Shown piece by piece: positions 31,276 through 40,800 of a stretch of 50,786 nt of DNA. Within the stretch, counting starts at the first letter, position 1. Each line of letters opens with the position of its first letter. The notes under the pieces were generated by a model that ran no database searches, had not been told where the DNA came from, and saw only the letters and a list, made by a program, of their open reading frames with translations. Source of the stretch: a virus; IMG/VR virus record IMGVR_UViG_3300030099_004693, positions 1-50,786 of that record; one strand, given 5' to 3'. The translations under genes were made by a program, and so were the position numbers.

Positions 31276-32184
31276 TTATTCTTCTGTTGCAGTATTATAT
31301 AAGTCGTATAGTCCCATAGCAGTTAATCCACCATATCCAATGCCTTTAGCTATAGGATGAGGAACTTTAGATGTTAAACCTAGCAATCCTCTTATTCCTG
31401 CGGCAGTCATTAAACCGCCACCAAGGTACTCTCCTACTTCTCTGCCTGTTTCACCTGCTACTGCTTCACCTATTTCTGGTGCAACAGCGCTAGCAATTAA
31501 TGATGTTCCTACTTTAGGAGTTAATTTTCTAATATTTTTTACTCTAGCCTTAGCTTTAGACTTGGGTGTTTTCTTTTCACTAACATCTTCAAGTCCTAAT
31601 CTTTTTGCAATACCCTTTGATTTACCAGATAAAAGATATTCTCCACCTCTTAAAGCACCATAAGTCCCAAGTCCTGTACTTATAGGGTTTTCTGAAACAA
31701 ATTCTGATGCTCTTGAAAGTAAACTTTCATCTTCATCTAATGGCATAAATGATTTAATAGCAGCTGCTTGTTGCAGTCCTTCAGGAGTCTGCGTAGCTTC
31801 TGCATCGCTAATCATGTCTAGTAAATTATTGTATAAGTCTGGGGTGTCTTTTACTATCTTACGTATATCTTTTGCTTCATAGCCTCTATTAGCAAGATTT
31901 TGTAATCCTTTTAAAGTATTTTGTTCTTTGGCTGCAACTACTGAGTTATAGTATTGTTCAAATAATCCCAGGTCTTGAGGAGATAGCCTGCCGCCTTTAA
32001 TTTGCACATACTGATTCCAAATTTCTGTTTTTGATGGCAACGGCATAGAATCGCCTTTGTATACAGGTGTATCGCCACTAGTATCAAATACAGGGTCGTT
32101 GTTCATACCAAATTGCATCAAATTTGTAAAGAATTGATTTTCTGCGTTTTGTTGTCGTTGCGCTATAGCTTCACTTAATTTCAT
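31276..32184 (-). CDS. Putative internal virion/ejection protein, 302 aa
   Basis: The N-terminal 140 residues are helical and polar (MKLSEAIAQRQQNAENQFFT). The C-terminal half has glycine-rich hydrophobic stretches (TSLIASAVAPEIGEAVAGET, IGYGGLTAMGLYDLY) that could insert in membranes. Three such proteins in a row before a giant protein resemble the ejection-protein set of podoviruses. No sequence family is recognised. Confidence 0.55.
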   Translation of the reverse strand: MKLSEAIAQRQQNAENQFFTNLMQFGMNNDPVFDTSGDTPVYKGDSMPLPSKTEIWNQYVQIKGGRLSPQDLGLFEQYYNSVVAAKEQNTLKGLQNLANRGYEAKDIRKIVKDTPDLYNNLLDMISDAEATQTPEGLQQAAAIKSFMPLDEDESLLSRASEFVSENPISTGLGTYGALRGGEYLLSGKSKGIAKRLGLEDVSEKKTPKSKAKARVKNIRKLTPKVGTSLIASAVAPEIGEAVAGETGREVGEYLGGGLMTAAGIRGLLGLTSKVPHPIAKGIGYGGLTAMGLYDLYNTATEE

Positions 32185-32192
32185 ATGTTCCT

Positions 32193-33179
32193 CTAATATG
32201 GATTGTTAACTCTCATGTCCATTGCACCATCAGTTCTTATCTTATTTCTTTGCATTATTTCATACAACATTTCATTACTTGCTGGTCCATAGTATTCAAT
32301 TGGAGCTTTTTTTATCATATCTGGGGTAATGTTATCATAATCTATTTCATCTTCAATCGCAGGTGGTGCAACAGGTTGTTCTATATTAGGTTGAGATTCT
32401 TGTTGTTGAATTATTAAAGATTGCAATGGGCCATAAATTTGATTCATTAATGCACCCCTAGCTTGAGCTTCCTTGCCACTATATAAAACATTAGGATTAA
32501 ATGGCATGTTATTTACATCTCTTTTTTTCTTAGCTTCTATTTCAGCTGATATAGTATATGGTTCTCTAGCAGGTTTAGGAATAGGAGCTTCAAACTCTGG
32601 AAGAGGTTCAGGTCCAGGCATAGGTATTGTTTTTCTATACATTTTAGACGGCAACCCAAAGTCAACTTCTCCAAATTCAATATCTTGAGGTCTTTCAGTA
32701 ACATATCTATCAGACATTTCTATTGATGGAGTTAAAGATTTTTTTCTAGCTTGTTTTTGCAATCTTTTTAATTTTCTTTGTTTTAATGCTTTTACTAATG
32801 TGCTGTCTTGAGAACCTTCAAACTGGTCAAGCATATCTTTGTCGCCTATAAATAAATCTACAGCTGTATCTGCTGCTTGTTTAACTTTTCTACCTGTGTT
32901 TTTAATACCAGTAGATATGTTTTGACGAGCTCCTTTAATCTTTTGTTGTAATCCTTTACTCCCTTTTTTTATTGCAAGTCCAGTAGCTCCAATTGCCCCT
33001 GGAACAGCTAATGCTGCAGCTAATAAATTTTTACCTACATTTTTACCACCTTCTGGAAATAGTTTTTGTCCAACTACTGCACCAGCATCACCTAAATTTT
33101 CACCAAGAGTACTCATTTGTTTTTGCAACATTAAATCTTGTTGCCAATTGTTTTTAGACATATCAAATTGCAAAGCCAT
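32193..33179 (-). CDS. Putative internal virion/ejection protein, 328 aa
   Basis: An amphipathic and hydrophobic Gly/Ala segment lies at about residues 45-70 (GKNLLAAALAVPGAIGATGL), then a Lys/Arg-rich part, then a Pro/Glu-rich low-complexity region. The gene abuts the next upstream gene (shared base 33179). This mix of membrane-active and disordered segments fits ejection proteins. The function is inferred from context. Confidence 0.55.
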   Translation of the reverse strand: MALQFDMSKNNWQQDLMLQKQMSTLGENLGDAGAVVGQKLFPEGGKNVGKNLLAAALAVPGAIGATGLAIKKGSKGLQQKIKGARQNISTGIKNTGRKVKQAADTAVDLFIGDKDMLDQFEGSQDSTLVKALKQRKLKRLQKQARKKSLTPSIEMSDRYVTERPQDIEFGEVDFGLPSKMYRKTIPMPGPEPLPEFEAPIPKPAREPYTISAEIEAKKKRDVNNMPFNPNVLYSGKEAQARGALMNQIYGPLQSLIIQQQESQPNIEQPVAPPAIEDEIDYDNITPDMIKKAPIEYYGPASNEMLYEIMQRNKIRTDGAMDMRVNNPY

Positions 33180-33847
33180 TATGAAGGTATCCCTTGTGCA
33201 TAAGCACCCATTAAACCAGAACCCATGCCACTTAACATACTAGACATTGCCATGTTTCTTCTTTCAAACTCTTGTTGTTCATAGTTTCTTTCAGCTAATC
33301 TAGCCTGTGCAATGTTTTCATCAAGACCCATTTGCATTCTACCGATATTTCCTAATAGTCCTTGAGATTGCCCAAGAACGCCCATTCCTTGCATTCTATT
33401 CTGCATAAAAGCTTGCTGCCCTTGTTGCATAGCACTTTGAGCCATCCTTCCTTGAGTAACTCTGTTTTGAGCTGCTGTAATACCAGAATCTTGTCCCATA
33501 GCTGCTGCTTGCCTTCTTGCTAACATATGTTGCATTGCAAGTTGGTCAGCAGATTGATTTCTAATCATCTGTTGTTGTTGTTGGTTAATAGCACTATTAG
33601 GGTCCATAAGTCCTTGACCCATGCTTTGCATTTGTCCATAACCAGATTGCATTTGATTGACTACACCTTGGCTTCTAGATAAGTCTCCTCTAACTTCTCC
33701 TGGTGTAATAGGTCGGTTTGGGTTTTCTCTCATAGCCATAAGACCACCAGCAACAGATGCGCCTATACTTAATGCAGGTAATAAAAATTGCCTATCATTA
33801 GCTGCAGGGCCATTATGTACCCAATTCTGTATTTGTTCTAAATTCAT
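33179..33847 (-). CDS. Putative internal virion protein, Gln/Met-rich, 222 aa
   Basis: The product starts with an amphipathic then hydrophobic part (LLPALSIGASVAGGLMAM) and continues with long Gln/Met/Ala-rich helices (GQKL-type runs such as QQQQQMIRNQSADQLAMQ). It recalls small head-internal proteins of short-tailed phages that are ejected with DNA. AAGGAAG stands before the ATG. It is the first gene of the four-gene set ending in the giant protein. Confidence 0.55.
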   Translation of the reverse strand: MNLEQIQNWVHNGPAANDRQFLLPALSIGASVAGGLMAMRENPNRPITPGEVRGDLSRSQGVVNQMQSGYGQMQSMGQGLMDPNSAINQQQQQMIRNQSADQLAMQHMLARRQAAAMGQDSGITAAQNRVTQGRMAQSAMQQGQQAFMQNRMQGMGVLGQSQGLLGNIGRMQMGLDENIAQARLAERNYEQQEFERRNMAMSSMLSGMGSGLMGAYAQGIPS

Positions 33848-33862
33848 AAATCTTCCTTTTAA

Positions 33863-33909
33863 TTAGAAAATATCATTATAATATAATACTTTGCTTCTTA
33901 TTAAACCAA
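33863..33909 (-). promoter_or_regulatory. Possible late promoter before internal-virion genes
   Basis: This is one of the few gaps in the leftward arm (62 bp). On the minus strand TATAAT lies at 33880-33875 with an AT-rich upstream part containing TTAATA about 18 bases before it. It could start a transcript for the internal-virion genes and the giant protein. Weak evidence. Confidence 0.3.
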
Positions 33910-34563
33910 TTAAAAATTTGCTCCAAAAAACATAGCATTATCGCTAGCATCTGGCATTGTTAAATCTAAATGTGGCCAGTAAGCAGTATCTCCATAATCT
34001 GCATACCAAACACCACTATAATTAGAACTTGATGTTGGTGCAATATTTCTTAAATCATTTGGAAAATCTAACAAACAAACTTGAAATGTGTTGTTTGAAC
34101 GAATGTCTGTTAATGCATCACTGGTTAAAGTAAATGAATTAAATCCACTAGTATCCCATGACGTTAATACATTTCCATAAATAGTTACGTTAGAAAAATT
34201 ATTTACTCCTGTTTGCCATCCATTGATAGCATCAAAATCAGCAGTCGATATAGTAAGTCCATGGTTTGCTTTAACTGCAACAACATCAGAATTTCCAAAT
34301 GTTCTTCCTCGTACTTTTAATACACCAGAAGTAGGAGCTTGTGTAATACTAGAAACATTAAAATAAAAAAACGACCTTGTTATTACATATAATGTACCAC
34401 CTCTTGCACTAGTTACAGATGACCTAATTCCAAATGAATTTCCAACTAAACTACTGTTTGCAAAACTACCTGTAGTTGCATCTCTTGCACCAGCATATGT
34501 ACCAGAACTTTTACCTACATATCCATCTCCTGAAGTAGTAGAGTATATTAACTCAGTAGGCAT
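33910..34563 (-). CDS. Putative tail appendage or adhesin, 217 aa
   Basis: The product is Ser/Thr/Asn/Gly-rich and beta-prone (MPTELIYSTTSGDGYVGKSS; GVLKVRGRTFGNSD), similar in style to DNRLRE-type or fibre-tip domains with aromatic strands near the end (GVWYADYGDTAYWPHLDL). It follows the methyltransferase gene by direct abutment and ends the fibre cluster. Confidence 0.55.
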   Translation of the reverse strand: MPTELIYSTTSGDGYVGKSSGTYAGARDATTGSFANSSLVGNSFGIRSSVTSARGGTLYVITRSFFYFNVSSITQAPTSGVLKVRGRTFGNSDVVAVKANHGLTISTADFDAINGWQTGVNNFSNVTIYGNVLTSWDTSGFNSFTLTSDALTDIRSNNTFQVCLLDFPNDLRNIAPTSSSNYSGVWYADYGDTAYWPHLDLTMPDASDNAMFFGANF

Positions 34564-35114
34564 TAGACTGTTATCTTTGGCATATAATAAACATTACCAT
34601 CAAAATATAAATTTTCATCAGGAGTTACATTTATCTGCTCATATGATATAGAATCAAATGCATACTTATTATTCTCAGCAGACTCATTATTCCAATAAGT
34701 TACTTTTCCACCAGACTTAATACGCTCTAATGCAAATGTTTTAAAACTATCTAAATTATCATCTCCAAATGTATCTAGAAAGATGCCATCATATGTGTCT
34801 GTAAGGCTTAAATTAGCCCAATCTCCCTCAATTATTGTTACATTAGACTTACCACTAGCCCAATCATTTAACTTCTCTAAAATCTGTGGATGTATCTCAA
34901 TTATTGTATGACTATTTACTCCCTGTTCTTGTATATAATCAGCACATATACCCATACCAAATCCTATTTCAAGTACATCTCCATTGTTGTGAGATATATA
35001 TTGTGCAGCTTTTTGCATTATAGGAGCTTCCCAAAACATCATAACTTCTAATCCTGACTGTACATCAAAGATTTGGGTATCGCTAAATTCTAATGTATTA
35101 TCTTTAAATGCCAT
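34563..35114 (-). CDS. SAM-dependent methyltransferase, class I, 183 aa
   Basis: The SAM-binding motif GDVLEIGFGMGI lies at residues 45-56, followed by IIEIHPQILEKL (acidic loop) and DGIFLDTFGDD (post-motif). The fold resembles guanidinoacetate/arginine methyltransferase-like proteins. It lies between two tail-fibre-type genes and abuts both, so it may modify a virion protein or a small metabolite. No DNA-methylase catalytic motif (such as NPPY/DPPY) is seen. Confidence 0.7.
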   Translation of the reverse strand: MAFKDNTLEFSDTQIFDVQSGLEVMMFWEAPIMQKAAQYISHNNGDVLEIGFGMGICADYIQEQGVNSHTIIEIHPQILEKLNDWASGKSNVTIIEGDWANLSLTDTYDGIFLDTFGDDNLDSFKTFALERIKSGGKVTYWNNESAENNKYAFDSISYEQINVTPDENLYFDGNVYYMPKITV

Positions 35115-37825
35115 TAAAAATTTAAAGTTGCAGCTGCATAGGCTATTTTACTTTCTGCGTCCCAAAATATACTTATTATATCTGTTTTATTTGCTGTTGT
35201 AGTTAATGTTGGATTTGAACCCCCTGGAAATTTAACATCAGTAGTAGATAAACCGTTGTGACTCATTGCTTTGTATGCAGTAATAACCCCACTTCCACTT
35301 GAATCTTGTTCTAATGCTACAGTAAAGTTTCCTGAAAATTCTGGAAATATAAACCCAAGAATTGCAACTGTTTGCCCACCAGTTAATTCTAATCTAGCTT
35401 TTTGACATTCTCTAAAATCAATGTCAGTATTATTGCCAGTATTAGCAGTATACACAACATCACCATAAACAGGCTGATATATATTATCAGAACCATGTTT
35501 AAATGCTATACATCCATCGATTCCAACAATGTTTCCACTAACGCCATTTTCATCTATTTGAATAACAGTATCGCCACCTACTACAAAATCAAGCGTGTCA
35601 GCTGCACTTTCAGTTATATATGTATCTCCTACACCATCAAAATATAATTTATTTAAAGCTTGTATAGCTACTGAATCACTAGCTCCACCACCACCTTCTG
35701 TAACCTCTAATATGGTTTGACCCCCAACAACTACATCTAATTTATCTGCAGATACTTCATGTATATATGTATCATTACCATTATCAAAAAATACTTTACC
35801 AGTAGCTATTGTTGAAATATTACTTGTAGCATTAATAATTCCTGTAACATCTAATCCAGCATCATCAATTCTCATTTTTGTTGCTTCATCTACTGAAAAT
35901 GTAAATGCACCTTTATCCCCAGTACTGCTCGCTGTTTTACTTATAAATTCAACAACATCTATTCCTTTGGCACCTGCATTGTAATTAGCAACAATTTGTA
36001 GGCATTCAGTATCAGAAGAGCCTATTTGCCATACTGGGTTACCATCATTAACATCTCTTATAAATTTATTGGCTTGACTGCTTATTACTCTTTTATTATC
36101 ATTGTCAAAAACAATTTCAAAATCATCACTATTATTTTTAAGCTCTATAGATGTATCAATAGATAATGTCCCTGTAAAAGCGGGGCCATCAAACATAGTT
36201 GCCTTAGATTCATTGGTAACATTTCCTAATCCTACGTCATTAGCAGTAGCTGCAGTTAATATTTCACTTTGTAACGTAGCAGCAGACTTGTTATCTACAA
36301 GATTTAATGTTAAATCAGATTTAGTTTGGTCTGCATCTCTACCTACCAAGTCTCCACTTGAATCAAATTGAGCAAAATCTCCATTAGCTATTGTTCCTGA
36401 TTTATCTAATTTAGCAGTTACAGTCGTTTCTAAATTAGATATATTTGGAATTTGTACAGTTCCTGTAAATACAGGGTCAGCTTTTGTAGCTCTTGAATTT
36501 ATATTATTAGTTATATCAGCAGCAAAAGAAGCATTATCTCCTAATGCGGCTGCAATAGCATTAAGTGTATTTAAATCACTTGGAGCTCCATCTATAAGTG
36601 CATCTATTTTTGTTTGAGCTAAAGCATTTACTTCAGCGTCAAAATTTGTTATTTTGCCCTTAGGTAAATCTACAATTTTATCATTTGCAATTGCATCTCC
36701 ACCCCAAGTACCTGAAGTTATACTCCCTACTACTTGAATGCCTAAATTTTCTACACCAGTTTTATCTAATTGTGTGTCTGTAAAAACTGCAGATGCTGGA
36801 ACTTTTGTCCCTATATTTAACACCCATTCTCCTGCAGTAATAGCATCAGAATCATCTGCTTCTGCAATATATATCTTATTACTATCATTAGTGTCCATCC
36901 ACAAATCACCTTTTTTTACAGGAGGTGTAGCAGATGCACCATTTGGTATTGCGTCTTGTTTGTAAAAATTTGGCTTATAACCTAAGTTAGTAGTTACAGT
37001 TGTTGAAAAATTAGCATCATCACCAAGTGCAGCAGCAAGCTCATTAAGCGTATCTAAAGCACCTGGAGCAGAATCGATTAGGTTGTTAACCCCAGCAGTT
37101 ACTTTTCCGTCTACTTCACTGTCAAAATCAGATATTTTAGTATGGTCTATAGTATCTAAAACTGCTAAAGCTCCTAGGCCACTAACATCTCCAGCTGCTA
37201 AATCTGTTCCATTGATTTTAAATTTACTTCCAGACGATAAATCAACATCTCCATCGACATTTATTTTACCAGTACCATGAGCATTAATTGCAATATTACC
37301 ATTATCCCCATCTGTAATAGTAATGCTACCTGTATTTGTACTACCTGTATCTAAAATTAAATCTTGGTCACCTTTAGATGTAATTTTTCCTGCGGAGTCA
37401 CCTTTGCCTATAACTATATTAGAGTCAATTGCTAAATTACCATCGTTATTAATAATGTCAATATTTTGACCTTTTTTATTAACAATAGGGACTGCAGCAT
37501 TACTATCATATTTAACAGATTCCCCAGCAATAGGTTTTTTACTCCAACCTTTAGTTCCTTCCCCCGTATTATATCCATTAGAATTAACAGCAGGATGAAA
37601 GTTTCCATTTACATTGACAAGCCATTGTTTACCGTCATATATAATATCAGTAACAATACCATCATCAGTTGTTACTACTTGAGTATCTCCTGCTCGTGGA
37701 GGTCTCTTAGATGGTTTACCATCTGTTTCAGGCATTAAACCGTCTATTTTATCGTAGATATCTCGTAAAGCATTATCTACTATAGGGTCATTAACTTTCT
37801 TTCGTGTAAGGCGTGTTCTAGCCAT
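35114..37825 (-). CDS. Long tail fibre with internal repeats, 903 aa
   Basis: The middle contains two related copies of a segment with NLIDSAPGALDTLNELAAALGDDANF and DALIDGAPSDLNTLNAIAAALGDNASF, typical of long phage fibres. Further down, KVFFDNGNDTYIHEV...VVGGQT and KLYFDGVGDTYITES...VVGGDT form another pair. The protein is Asp/Gly/Asn/Thr-rich with beta-helix character. It abuts the 2,013-aa protein and the methyltransferase, so the three are probably co-translated. Confidence 0.75.
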   Translation of the reverse strand: MARTRLTRKKVNDPIVDNALRDIYDKIDGLMPETDGKPSKRPPRAGDTQVVTTDDGIVTDIIYDGKQWLVNVNGNFHPAVNSNGYNTGEGTKGWSKKPIAGESVKYDSNAAVPIVNKKGQNIDIINNDGNLAIDSNIVIGKGDSAGKITSKGDQDLILDTGSTNTGSITITDGDNGNIAINAHGTGKINVDGDVDLSSGSKFKINGTDLAAGDVSGLGALAVLDTIDHTKISDFDSEVDGKVTAGVNNLIDSAPGALDTLNELAAALGDDANFSTTVTTNLGYKPNFYKQDAIPNGASATPPVKKGDLWMDTNDSNKIYIAEADDSDAITAGEWVLNIGTKVPASAVFTDTQLDKTGVENLGIQVVGSITSGTWGGDAIANDKIVDLPKGKITNFDAEVNALAQTKIDALIDGAPSDLNTLNAIAAALGDNASFAADITNNINSRATKADPVFTGTVQIPNISNLETTVTAKLDKSGTIANGDFAQFDSSGDLVGRDADQTKSDLTLNLVDNKSAATLQSEILTAATANDVGLGNVTNESKATMFDGPAFTGTLSIDTSIELKNNSDDFEIVFDNDNKRVISSQANKFIRDVNDGNPVWQIGSSDTECLQIVANYNAGAKGIDVVEFISKTASSTGDKGAFTFSVDEATKMRIDDAGLDVTGIINATSNISTIATGKVFFDNGNDTYIHEVSADKLDVVVGGQTILEVTEGGGGASDSVAIQALNKLYFDGVGDTYITESAADTLDFVVGGDTVIQIDENGVSGNIVGIDGCIAFKHGSDNIYQPVYGDVVYTANTGNNTDIDFRECQKARLELTGGQTVAILGFIFPEFSGNFTVALEQDSSGSGVITAYKAMSHNGLSTTDVKFPGGSNPTLTTTANKTDIISIFWDAESKIAYAAATLNF

Positions 37826-40800
37826 TATTTAATGCTTTTGGGTTTATATACTACTCCTATAGAGTCAATATATCCTTTTTGTCCGCGTAATCTAATACTT
37901 AAATTCTTTCCTTTAGTTCCTGCTGGAAACTTTAATACTGGAGAAACAACATGTATTAAAGCATTTGCACTATGACTTGCTGCCGTAGTGCCCATAATGC
38001 CTCTAGTTATATCTGCATAATTATATCTTGCAGTTTCGATTTTAAGAGCAGTACTAACAAACATTAATTCATCATCTATTCTAATTATATGACCTTCTCT
38101 AATAAATGATTGATATCTTTTAGTGTTATCAGTAGTATCTGCTCCAGAAGAAGTGTATGGTTTAATATCAGTTATCATAGCAAGAGATGTTTGCTCGGCA
38201 TTTATACTAGTTTCAAGTTTTGCTCCGCCCAAATTCAATGTTTCATAAAATCGTTCTTTGACTAATAATTTTACTAAGTCTCCATCTACATACGCTTGAA
38301 CAGATACAATATCATTTTTATTAGTTGAGTCATATTCTATTGGAGTGTCTTCAAGACTATATATGCTAGGAGTACCTAAAAATTTAATGCTTCTAAATAC
38401 TTTATCTTGAGTATCAGCCCCAAAGTTAATATCTTTACTAAACCAATCCCAACTTCTTCTATTGTAATCTACCCATTCATCAGATTCTAATTTTAGGTAA
38501 TTATATATATTAGTGTTGTCTGCTATTAATATATCAGAATCTTTAGAAAAAGTTACAGCATGTGGCGTTGGAGCATCCCATAAATCCCATCTTCTTTTTG
38601 CTATATTAAATGCAAATACTTTTCCTTCTCCAGCTGAATTAGATAAATGTATTAAAAAGCTATTGTGTTTACCAGAATATGACACATGTGGTTTGTGGCC
38701 ATTAGTTAATGTAGATTGAATTAGTTCTCTATATCCTTGCTCTAATTTTATAAATCCATCTGTATTAGTAGTATTATAAACAACAGAATCATTAGAAGAG
38801 TATAATATAGGGTCACCTATAGTAACTGGTTTGTTTCCATCGTGCAAGTATATATTATTTGAATCTATAAAGCAAAGACCATATTCTGTTTTAACAAAAG
38901 AATCTTTACTAGATACACTAAATCCTTGATAGCTATCTTCCACTAACATACTATAAGGGTCTATTTTATATAAATTATTTTCACCCCATACATAAAGTCT
39001 ACTGTTAAAACTGGTCATGCAAATTGGAGTTTCTGGCATAATAACAAAATCTTCTGTCCAATTAAATGCATAAAAATTATCAGGTTGAGACCTAAATATA
39101 TAATGCTTGACGTTACCTAATTCAGGATGTGAAGCCCTAGATACAAATAAATATCCTTGATGAGCACACGATAATCCGTAATTTAATGAAGTGTCTTCAA
39201 TACTTGCATCTATACCATTATTAGCAAAATATGTTGACTGTAAAACTCCTGTGTCTTGAATTGTAAAATTATAAGATTTTGAATCACTATTGTATATCCA
39301 GCTACTTTCAAAACTAATTACGCCAACTTTACTATACTCTACATCTATTCCGCCTTCATATTTTCTATATACTACAATTCCTGTAATTCTATCTGACATT
39401 GCATTGACAATATCTTCTGGAATAGCAATATTTATATTAATATATTCATACCTTTTAGTTCCATCTGTTGTAGATACAGTTAAAGAATGGCTTACAGATT
39501 CTTTTGTTAAGGTAGATTCATATTGGTTGTCATACTCATACGCTAATTTATAATAGTATGTTCCTTCTTCTAAATTCCCCTCAGTACCTTCTCCAGAATT
39601 TGTAAAATTAATATAAGTATTTAATGTAGTAAGTATTTCACTATCATCAGATGCGCTAAATAATTGCCCACTATCTCCTTCAGCATCAGATGCACTAAAA
39701 AAAGTGCTATTTAAATCTTCAGTATAAGTAGAACCTTCTTGTCTAAGATAAGAGTGAGTATTAGTTCCAAAATATACATTAGAACTATTTTGTGCATTCG
39801 TATTAATAAACCAATGATAATCTGCATTAGCAAGAGAATCTTTACTGTGATTTGCTAATGGATTAAAAGGAGCAAGTAAAAGTTGAGCTCCAGTAACTAT
39901 ACTATCATATTTATCTAATCCAGATTGTTTCATTTGCAGATTGTCAATTATAGTGCCATTAGGATTATATACTGTATCTAAATCAGTTATGTTTATAATT
40001 TCTGCTCCATGGGTTCCTCTATTATTTACTGATTGAGAAGTATCAGTAGCCCCAAATCCAAGACTTCCATAAGCTAAGCGGCTAACAAAAAGACCATTAT
40101 GCCACATTTCTCTATGGTAAGTACTATCTGGGCTTTTATCAGAAATTAAATCCCAAATATAATCAAAATTAGTTCTTAAAACTAAAGCTCCAGACCCTTG
40201 AGTGCCTTGTCTGCTAGTCGCGCATAAATATCCTGCGCAAAAATCATAACTTGAATCGTTAGTAGTGTCTACATTGCTATTTAAAACAAAAGGAAATATA
40301 CTAGAAATTTCACCCATATCTGCTATTGCTATTTTATGCATTGTACATACTGCTTGCATATTACTAGGCATCGTATTGTAAGGAGTTTTAAAATTAATAT
40401 CATTATCATTTACAACTGGGAATTTAAATCTACTGCATTGATACCACCATCCATCTAACCAATCTTGATTAGTCGACGACGGCTTTACTCCGCTTTCAAC
40501 ATTATCTGACAATGCTGTGCTACTAAAATTATTCCATCTATTTTTATTTAAACCTGCAACGCCTGTTGTATTAAAAATTTGAAATCCCCAGGCACTTTCT
40601 GCATCAGCCTCGCTAAATCCATCCATAAATGTCCCAGAATAATTTGTCATGTTTTGCCATGACCTATTAATATAAACATAATAGCCAGACCCTGGATTAA
40701 ATAGATAAGGCGGAGTATATCCATCCCATCCTTTATCTGTAGCTTCAGTAGTAGCTGTGGTGCTGGTATCATAAGCGCCTCCATTTACACTACTGTGAGA

